Assembly (NCBI RefSeq): GCF_035222485.1
Contig: NC_085923.1
Coordinates: 2,046,001-2,110,000 of the forward strand
Reading direction: 5' to 3'
Length of the DNA: 64,000 nt
From: Podospora pseudoanserina
Lineage: Eukaryota > Ascomycota > Sordariomycetes > Sordariales > Podosporaceae
Made by a program: the position numbers and the translations under genes. Below the pieces are notes generated by a model. The model made no database searches, was not told the DNA's origin, and saw only the letters and a program-made list of their open reading frames with translations. Shown here piece by piece: positions 57,079 to 64,000 of this stretch; within the stretch, counting starts at the first letter, position 1, and each line of letters opens with the position of its first letter.

Positions 57079-58071
57079 GGGTGTTGTTGATATGAGCGAG
57101 CGTGGTGCCTACAAGTGTCCAGAGCAATAATGTATGTCTCTTTGAAAGAGAACACATGTCGATATTCACATGAATGAGGGAAAGAGGAGGGGTCAAGATC
57201 AGACGGTTATCAAGGTGCATGTCCCCTCCCGAATGAGAAGGCCGGTAGGTGTGAGGGGGGTGGGGTTGTTGTAGGGAGCTCCCGCCCACTCTGCCCCGAC
57301 ATGATGCCCGATAAGCCCCGACTCAAGGCCGTTTCACTCGCAGATTTTCGGATAACGGTGACCGCCAGGCATGCTCGCATCCAGATGCCGCAGCAGCTCG
57401 TGCATATTTATTATATGACCGATTGATCAATTGCTGTTTTCAACAACCTGGGAGACTGGCCAAGTTTGCAGCGAAGAGCCCAGTTTTCGGCCCCAATTTT
57501 CCTTACTCGGGGTTTCGTGGATATCGTTGTTCCGAATCGAACGAGCCCGGGGGCCGGCGAATCAGAGGAGGCGTTGCATAATTTTGACCTCTTCCGATTG
57601 GCTGCTGAGGTATCTGGGGGGCTGTCAAGCGCAAATCTGTTGATGGTCCCCCGTCCAGGGTTTCTGGGGAGCTGCCTGTTGTTGAAGCAGGGCCCAGTGG
57701 CACAGTGCCGTCTGTCGTGTCCGGTCTTGTTGAGAAACGTGGGAGATTTCTCCATAGCCGGAGCCGAGACTTTGGGACTTTTTCTTTCCCTTCTTCTTCT
57801 TCTTCTTCACCCCCCCTTTTCCACCACACAAACAGCGTCTCCGGACTACTGCCAGCCTCTATTGCTTTGCGTACTTGAGCCTCTCGTTTGTAAGTTTGCA
57901 ACTGCCCCGGGTTCAATTGCACTTTCCCTGTGTTGCGCGACCGATTACCCCAAAGTGTGGCGCTTATCGGTGTATCTTCTGCTGACCGAAAGCTGTTCTT
58001 TTTTTGGGTGCTTTTTGATAGAACACATCCATCACCGACAAATCAACCCAACCCACGCACGATCAGTCAAA
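57079..58071. other. Tandem spacer with CT-rich promoter
   Basis: No gene. A CT-rich stretch (CTTCTTCTTCTTCTTC type) at about 57781-57825 lies upstream of the cytochrome b5 gene, a common feature just before transcription starts in filamentous fungi. Confidence 0.5.
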
Positions 58072-58682
58072 ATGGCCCTCCAGGAGCTCACTTACCAGGA
58101 TGTTGCTGAGCACAACACCAAGAAGGACCTCTATGTTGTGATCCACGACAAGATCTACGACATCACCAAGTTCGTTGATGAGCACCCGTAAGTTTTGACC
58201 CAAAGAGTAGATCGCGTCTTATCGAGATCGGACTCCGCCCCCTCTTCTCCCCGCATGGACAGATGCAGGTTTCCGCAAACAAGCACAGAATGGTTGACAA
58301 TGGATGATATATAGTGGTGGCGAGGAGGTCCTTCTCGATGTTGCCGGTCAGGATTCCACCGAGGCTTTCGAGGATGTTGGTCACAGTGACGAGGCCCGCG
58401 AGGCTCTTGAGCCCCTTCTTGTCGGTACTCTGAAGCGCAACGTGAGTTTATACCCCTGTGCTCTTGTATCGGCGTGATAACCCGAACTGGATTGCTGACG
58501 CGATTTTTCTACAGCCCGGCGACCCCAAGCCCAAGACTCCCCTCCCCGGTGCCGTCTCTCCTGCCGCCAACAACTCCAGCGCCGGTCTCGGCGTCGGTCT
58601 CTACGCCGTCGTCCTTCTCGGCGGTCTCGTTGCTTTCGGTGCCTACCAGTACCTCCAGCAACAACAGAACCAGCAGGCTTAA
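58072..58682 (+). CDS. Cytochrome b5, tail-anchored microsomal form
   Basis: Three exons, 58072..58187, 58315..58441 and 58515..58682; introns of 127 and 73 nt; spliced length 411 nt, 136 aa. The heme-binding fold has the two axial histidines His38 in FVDEHPGG and His62 in DVGHSDEA; the HPGG codons are rebuilt by the first splice. A Pro/Lys/Ala linker follows. A single hydrophobic C-terminal helix ([17 protein letters not shown], about 104-127) is the tail anchor to the ER. It passes electrons to fatty acid desaturases, sterol C-5 desaturase and P450s. The last residues are Gln-rich. Confidence 0.97.
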
Positions 58683-59768
58683 GCAACTACGGCCACGGAA
58701 AAAAATGGTTCAACACTGGGGGCGTTCTTTTTTTTTTTTTTTTGCTGGGTTTGACATGACAAGACACGAGACGGGAAAAAATGGGGAGGTACAGGCAAGG
58801 AGTTTCAGGGTCAGGGTCTGGGATCCTTCCTTTGTGCCATTTGGGAGCGGGTGAGATGGGGGTCCACACCGCTTTCCAGCCGCTGCCCAACACACAAGAG
58901 GTCGAGATGCGATCCACATCCTGAAAGGGTGATGGTGGTGATGGTGGTGGTGGGGGGAGGAGCGTGGCATTGCATATTTTTGCAATAACACTCTGCTTTT
59001 TTCCCAGACCGGGATTCGATTCAACACGTACACAGGACACAAAACGAAATGTGAATGCGTTGGCGGGTTTCGTGGACGATGAATGATATATCGGGGTGTG
59101 TGATGTTGTTATTATCTTTTCTATATTGCAAGCGAGAAGGGGGCAACAAGCAGGCAAGCAAGCTATCTCTTTGGTGGTCTGGAGGCATTGCAATGCTGGC
59201 TGGAATTGGGCACATAGTTTAATAGACTTGTAATTTTGAATCTTTTGTTTCGTCTGATGTGTTGAGGCGTTGTTGGTTGAAACCCGTATATCGAGGCTGG
59301 GTTCGATAAGCGACGGTGGAATTCCACTCTGAAGTTTGACACATCTTGGCCTTTTGTTTTTTGTTTTTGTTTTTGGATACATCTTGCAATCTCGGAGAGC
59401 TGATTGAAGCAACAAGAGCATCGTTGTACTTGGAGTGAATATAATAGATAATCAGGAAAATAAATTGTGGCCTGCTTCGTTCTGCCGGTCGTCTGTCTCC
59501 CTCCAGCTGGCAACCACAAAGCGCCCGCCTGCCTGGCTCTCAGCCTCAATTCGCTTTCAGCGCGGCCGCACCAAAAGTTTCCGCTTTACAACCCCGGTCG
59601 CCTCTTTTCAGCGCCGCAACCTCCGTCATTCTTTTTCGACCTCTTCTTCCTGCGACAAACTTAACCTTTGCAAAACTTCGACAACAAACCCCATCGCCAC
59701 TCTCACAAATCAACCCACCAAACCGAACCCCCTCCCCGAGATAATTGCACAACAGTAGATCAATCACC
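58683..59768. other. Tandem spacer
   Basis: It holds the 3' flank of cytochrome b5, with a poly-T run of ~16 nt near 58728-58743, and the promoter of the TFIIE-beta gene. No gene is supported. Confidence 0.5.
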
Positions 59769-60692
59769 ATGTCGCGCCTCGACCGCGAAGCCGACGCCTT
59801 CCGCGCCTCCATGGCCGCGGCAGCCTCCAAGCTCACGGGCACCACTGGCACCTCGGCCATGTCCTCGGCCGTCAAGCGCAACCTCGCACCCCCCTCGCCA
59901 TCCCCCTCTGTCGGATCAACCACCTCGGCGGCGGTGGGCACCCCCTCCCGCCGCGACCGCGAGCTCCCCGGCGCGAACATTGTGTACTCGCAACCCGCCG
60001 TCACGGGAACAGGCGACAGCGTCATCTCCCAAATGGCCTACGCCGTCACCTGGCTTAGGGGCAAGGACGAGCCGCAGACCTACCACGACGTCCTCTCGTA
60101 CCTCAGCGCCACGAGCCGGTCAGATTCAGAGCAGGAGTTTTTTGTGGAACAGATGCGTCGCCATCCGCAGATTCAATGGATCCCGGACCCGAATCTGAGC
60201 GAGCAGACGTGGAAGACGGGGACGTATATCCACCGACCCACCATCCCCAACGTGAGGAACAAGACGCAGTTGATTGCGTACCTGCAAAAGAAAACCGATG
60301 CGTCTGGGGTGAGCGTCAAGGATTTGAAGGACGGCTGGCCGGATTGCGAGCCGGCGATTACGGAGCTCGAGAGGGAGCATAAGGTGCTGGTGATTAGAGC
60401 CAAGAAGGACGGGGCGGCGAGGATGGTTTGGCTGGACGATCCGAGTTTGTTTCACGAGGTGGAGCCGGATCTGGTGAGGGCGTGGAGCAGGGTAGAGCTG
60501 CCGGCGCTGGATGTCATTGCGCAGAAGCTGATACAGGCGGGGCAGAAGCCGGCGAGTGAGGATCCAAGGTTGAAGGCGGAGAAGATGCCGAAGGTGGAGA
60601 AGAAGAAGAAGAGGGCGGCGAGGAAGGGGACTAAGAGCACGAATACGCATATGGAGCATTTGTTGAAGGATTATAGTCACATGAAGAGGTAG
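59769..60692 (+). CDS. tfa2: Transcription initiation factor TFIIE subunit beta
   Basis: A single exon encodes 307 aa from ATG 59769 (ATCACC ATG TCG); an ATG eight codons upstream is in frame but lies in leader-like sequence. The first ~85 residues are Ala/Ser/Pro-rich. Two winged-helix segments follow (VISQMAYAVTWLRGKDEPQT, and the region after RNKTQLIAYLQKKTDASG), with QIQWIPDPNLSEQ between them. The C-terminus has a helical part (LPALDVIAQKLIQAGQ) and a very basic tail (EKKKKRAARKGTK) expected to bind DNA. TFIIE brings TFIIH to the Pol II preinitiation complex and stabilises open DNA. The window therefore carries two basal Pol II factors, this one and TBP, at unrelated sites. Confidence 0.94.
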   Translation: MSRLDREADAFRASMAAAASKLTGTTGTSAMSSAVKRNLAPPSPSPSVGSTTSAAVGTPSRRDRELPGANIVYSQPAVTGTGDSVISQMAYAVTWLRGKDEPQTYHDVLSYLSATSRSDSEQEFFVEQMRRHPQIQWIPDPNLSEQTWKTGTYIHRPTIPNVRNKTQLIAYLQKKTDASGVSVKDLKDGWPDCEPAITELEREHKVLVIRAKKDGAARMVWLDDPSLFHEVEPDLVRAWSRVELPALDVIAQKLIQAGQKPASEDPRLKAEKMPKVEKKKKRAARKGTKSTNTHMEHLLKDYSHMKR

Positions 60693-62077
60693 ATGGGGGC
60701 TCTGGGTAGGCTGGGAAGATGTGTGTGTGTTGGGGGGGAGGGGGAGGGGGGGGAAGAGGTGGAGTGGGGAAAGGGGGTATATCAAGCATTGGGATGGCGT
60801 TTTGTGGATTTGGGGCTTGGTTTTTGGGAGGCATGATTAGATTTTTTTTTTTCAGGAGGGGGGGTTATGACTTTCAGAATGGGGCACATACTAGATGGGG
60901 GGACGGGACGACAAGACCGGGAGATGAACGACAATGGGGACGAAAAACTGGTATGAGAAGGGAGGGGGATGGGGGATGGAACATTGCATTAAGCGTTTGG
61001 CGTTGGGGGGACTCGATATATATTTTACGACAGACAAAAAAAAAAGTCTACAGTGTTTTTTTTTTTTTTATCAGGAGAGATGCTGTTTTGGAGGTTGGGG
61101 GAGCCGTTGCTATTATCAAGGGCGGATTTGGTAGAGGGCAGGATAGCGATAGTAACCAAATGAGGCTTTATGCCACAATCATGGTTCTTGGTGGTATTAG
61201 TGCTCGTGAGTCCAGCTTTCAATGGTGGGACTCCCATGTCGAATCAAAGCTAGCTGTCTTGCTTGGGGAGAGCGGGCAACACAAGTTATGTCTTGTCTTC
61301 AAGACAAGTTGTAAGACCAAGGGTTAATCACTCGCCGTCATTGTGGGAGGTGTTTATGTAACGCCTCTCGACTCGAATTGCGTATTTGTCGTGATCAGTA
61401 ATCATGATGTTGGGAGCCCGCCTTGCCGACCTAGAAAGTGGAGACGGATTGAATGGGTAGCGGCAGGTTTTTTCTGTCTTTGTTTCTGCTGCGTATAGCA
61501 GTTACGAGAAAACCCTTACGGCTTTGGACAGAGAGAAAGTATGGGGCGAGAGTGAGGCGGCGCGTGGTTGCCGAGGTCGGGCAGTGGGTGAAGGTAGGTA
61601 GCGTAGGGCTGGAAGTGGAAGGGGGCTATGGACCCGGACTCCCTTGATGCAAGTGGTGTGCGTCTCCTGGTATTTGATTGAGGTGGTGGATGGGAGGTGG
61701 TGGGCACGTGGGAGGTCTCGGGGGTGGTTGTTCTTGTTTTCCTTTCATTCTTTCTTGATTTGGTTGATTTGAGTTTTCATAGTCTTTCGTCTTCATCACC
61801 AACCAGACAGTAGGGCCACTTGCCCGCTGTTCTCGTCTCGACATGACCAGCTACAGCACGGATACGGGTCATTAGTAACAAACAGACACAGGAAGACGGA
61901 AAGAAAGTGGCTGGTTGTTGCCTTGCCGGTCAACGCAACGACGAAGCAGCTCGCTCCATCAGAGCGAGGCCCAACCTATCTACCATAGGCCAAGCCTCAA
62001 GAGACAAGGCGAGATAGACAACCCACTCACTCACTCTATTCTACCAACACCGTCTCCAATTTTGAGCCTCAACCACC
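60693..62077. other. Intergenic region
   Basis: It holds the 3' flank of TFIIE-beta (G-rich and poly-T runs to about 61070) and the promoter of the DsbA-like gene. Nothing I can name. Confidence 0.5.
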
Positions 62078-62890
62078 ATGCCCCCCTCCCCAACCACAAT
62101 CACGACGACCCCCCAACCCTTCCACTTCAAAATCGACATCTACACCGACACAGTCTGCCCCTTCTCCCACCTCGGCTTCCTCTCCCTCACCACCGCCATC
62201 TCCTCCTTCTCCCCCCCAACCTCGGTGACCTTCTCCCTAACCTACCACCCCTACATCCTCTACCCCAACTCCCGCCCCTCCTCCCGCAAACTCGGCGCCG
62301 CACTCACATACATTTACTCCTCCCACACCCGCACAACCTCCATCCTCACCCACCTCGACAATCTGGCCAGCACCTACAACATCAAGTTCAACTGGGAGGG
62401 GATGACCGGCAACAGCAGGGACTCGCACCGGCTGATCCTATTGGCACAATCCCGCTTTCAAGCATCCCCCACCCAGCAAGACCTCCGACGCTTCATGTCG
62501 CGCCTCTACCAAGCCAGCTTCCAACGCGGCCGCGACATCTCCTCCAGACAAACCCTCGCCAAACTAGGGGTGGAGGCAGGATTGTTCGGGACGGTAGACA
62601 AAGGGTTGGAATGGTTGGACTCGGGGGCTCTAGGGGATGAGGTCGACAAAGAATGCGAAAAAGCCAAGCGAGAAATAGGCGTCAGGGCGGTACCAAGCTA
62701 TGTCGTCAACGAAAAGTACGTAGTGGGGGGGATGCAAGACCCCGTCGTGTGGTTGTCTTTGTTTGACAAGATCATGCGACAGCCCACATCACAGCTGCAG
62801 GGTGGTGGTGAACAAAAGGGGGAGCAGCTTGGGAGGAGGGAGGAGCACGGGGGAAATTGTAGGGTTGTTGCTGTCGAAAATGACACATAG
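62078..62890 (+). CDS. DsbA/FrnE-like thioredoxin-fold protein with a single-Cys active site
   Basis: A single exon encodes 270 aa. The thioredoxin fold begins at FKIDIYTDTVCPFSHLG, where FrnE-type proteins normally have CPWC; here the second Cys is replaced by Ser. A helical insert follows, with NSRDSHRLILLAQ and the FrnE-like stretch FMSRLYQASFQRGRDIS. The fold ends with GVRAVPSYVVNEKYVVGGMQ, which contains the cis-Pro loop VPSYVV and the GGMQ motif of the family. Members are putative disulfide isomerases or glutathione-dependent enzymes; the Ser resembles 2-hydroxychromene-2-carboxylate isomerase and kappa-class GST. The C-terminal ~35 residues are Gly/Gln/Arg-rich and look disordered. No targeting peptide is obvious. 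Confidence 0.85.
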   Translation: MPPSPTTITTTPQPFHFKIDIYTDTVCPFSHLGFLSLTTAISSFSPPTSVTFSLTYHPYILYPNSRPSSRKLGAALTYIYSSHTRTTSILTHLDNLASTYNIKFNWEGMTGNSRDSHRLILLAQSRFQASPTQQDLRRFMSRLYQASFQRGRDISSRQTLAKLGVEAGLFGTVDKGLEWLDSGALGDEVDKECEKAKREIGVRAVPSYVVNEKYVVGGMQDPVVWLSLFDKIMRQPTSQLQGGGEQKGEQLGRREEHGGNCRVVAVENDT

Positions 62891-62944
62891 GGGGGGAGCA
62901 AACAGGGGAGGAGGTGACACTTGGAAGAAAGAAAAAAAAAAAAA

Positions 62945-62985
<41 letters not shown>

Positions 62986-63699
62986 CAGTGTTGGTTATGA
63001 TGGTCTTGCATCAACAGAACAGCACAGATAATGGGGTTGAGATAGACCCCGACATGCTGTGGCTAATGCTCAAAGAGGATGGACTTGCGTACGCAGCCTC
63101 TTGGATAAGAGTCAGGGGCTGTTGAAAAAGGGGTGGGGGGTTTATTCAACTCTCCCAAACACTCACGCACTCATTTCCATCACAGCAGGTATACCAAACT
63201 TTCCCAATACATCATCTTCAAACTATCAACCTGATCATACATCATTAAACCTCGAAACCAACGCACGATGCGAGACAAATCAGCAACATCAAAACCCCCA
63301 AACAAATCAACAATAAATAGATGAGATGCTCCCAGTCAAGAACCCTAGATAGTAAAAAACTAACTAAGCGCCATTCCCTATTCCACCCATATCTGGCCAA
63401 AGAAATAAACATCAAATAAACGACGTGCCCCTTTTTTTCACATTCAGATGGCCCCGTCTGGTGTGGTATATCTTGTAAAAACTCCTTGCCTTAAAACCCT
63501 CAAAGATATTCCCTTTCCTTCCCCTGTAAACCTTCCTCCCAGTTTCCCGTCTTTCCTCCTCTTGATTAGGTGCATTCGCTAAACCTGTGGTTCCGAACCG
63601 CCCCGGCCTCTCTGGGCCAACACCCGCCTGCTTTTTATCTGCCGGGTGGTGACTGGTGTTGTACAGCTGTGGTATACATCGACGTCTAACAATGCCGAA
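62891..63699. other. Convergent spacer
   Basis: This is the 3' flank of the DsbA-like gene and of the partial gene at the window end, with the microsatellite listed below. No gene. Confidence 0.55.
62932..62979. repeat. (A)n-(GA)n microsatellite
   Basis: A ~22-nt A run is followed by about 13 GA units just past the DsbA-like stop codon. Confidence 0.95.
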
Positions 63700-64000
63700 T
63701 CAAATCTTGGTGCTGCTCGTCGCCTCCTTCACAGCCGCCTCGAGATCGGCCTGCCCGGCCCTGTCCTTGCAAGGTAGATACTTGTTCATGACCTGCTCAA
63801 AATCCTCCTTAGCCACGACAGCGCCGCCGCCAGAGCACTTGGCCTTCTTCTGAAGGTCCGAGCACAAGCCATCCAGATCAAAGTCGCCGTTTTGCACCTT
63901 GGGACACGTTTGCAGTTTCTCCCTGTTTTGCCTGTCAGTTAACCCCCGTCACCGAAGCAGGAGTTGCATGTAACTCACCATATACTGGTGCAGGTCAGTA
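63700..64000 (-). CDS. Small Cys-containing protein, 3' part only (5' end outside window)
   Basis: Two exon parts are seen, 64000..63979 (continuing beyond the window) and 63922..63700, split by a 56-nt intron with donor GTGAGT and acceptor AACAG. The readable part is TCTSIWEKLQTCPK then VQNGDFDLDGLCSDLQKKAKC, with further Cys in KYLPCKDRAG, ending SSTKI. The evenly spaced cysteines suggest a small disulfide-bonded, perhaps secreted protein, but the N-terminus needed to see a signal peptide is missing. Family not recognised. Confidence 0.7.

Overview
This window is nuclear DNA from a filamentous ascomycete, most likely a sordariomycete close to Podospora/Sordariales. The evidence is short introns (about 50-140 nt) with GT..AG ends and CTAAC-type branch sites, CT-rich promoters, GC-rich exons and a characteristic set of housekeeping genes. 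One of these is a copper-fist regulator built like Podospora GRISEA. I see no CRISPR array, no rRNA, no tRNA I can defend, and no recognisable transposon or virus-derived element.

Layout. 0-12 kb: the 3' part of a membrane protein gene, a Brc1/Rtt107-like six-BRCT DNA-repair scaffold (minus), the TATA-binding protein (plus) and an MSOX/fructosyl-amine-oxidase-type FAD enzyme (minus). 12-27 kb: an SR140-like U2 snRNP protein, the copper-fist factor, an SCI1-like SR-rich protein, ESCRT-II Vps25, kinetochore Ndc80 and, divergently, peroxisomal Pex14. 27-34 kb: an HSL-type esterase whose 5' part is split over three frames, a DHCR24-like FAD reductase and a vacuolar Ca2+/H+ exchanger. 37-42 kb: a patatin-like phospholipase carrying a C-terminal C2H2-like finger, transcribed away from a gene coding for a HeLo-type N-terminus plus pseudokinase. 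42-48 kb: a long gene-free stretch leading to a four-finger C2H2 transcription factor. 50-64 kb: a membrane-anchored GH5 exo-beta-1,3-glucanase, branched-chain ketoacid dehydrogenase E1-beta, actin-capping protein alpha, cytochrome b5, TFIIE-beta, a DsbA/FrnE-like protein and the 3' end of a small Cys-containing protein gene.

Most genes are unrelated housekeeping functions (transcription initiation, splicing, chromosome segregation, membrane traffic, peroxisome import, cell wall, branched-chain amino acid catabolism). The accessory-looking part is the patatin / HeLo-pseudokinase pair at 37.3-42.0 kb. The pseudokinase has lost its catalytic motifs and carries GFE where DFG is expected. This is the same replacement known for the necroptosis effector MLKL, which also joins a four-helix bundle to a pseudokinase. 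I regard this pair as the best candidate for an undescribed system, a possible fungal cell-death module.

Intron boundaries were worked out by hand from splice signals and frame continuity. Each spliced total was checked for divisibility by three. Protein identities rest on motif recognition, not on searches.
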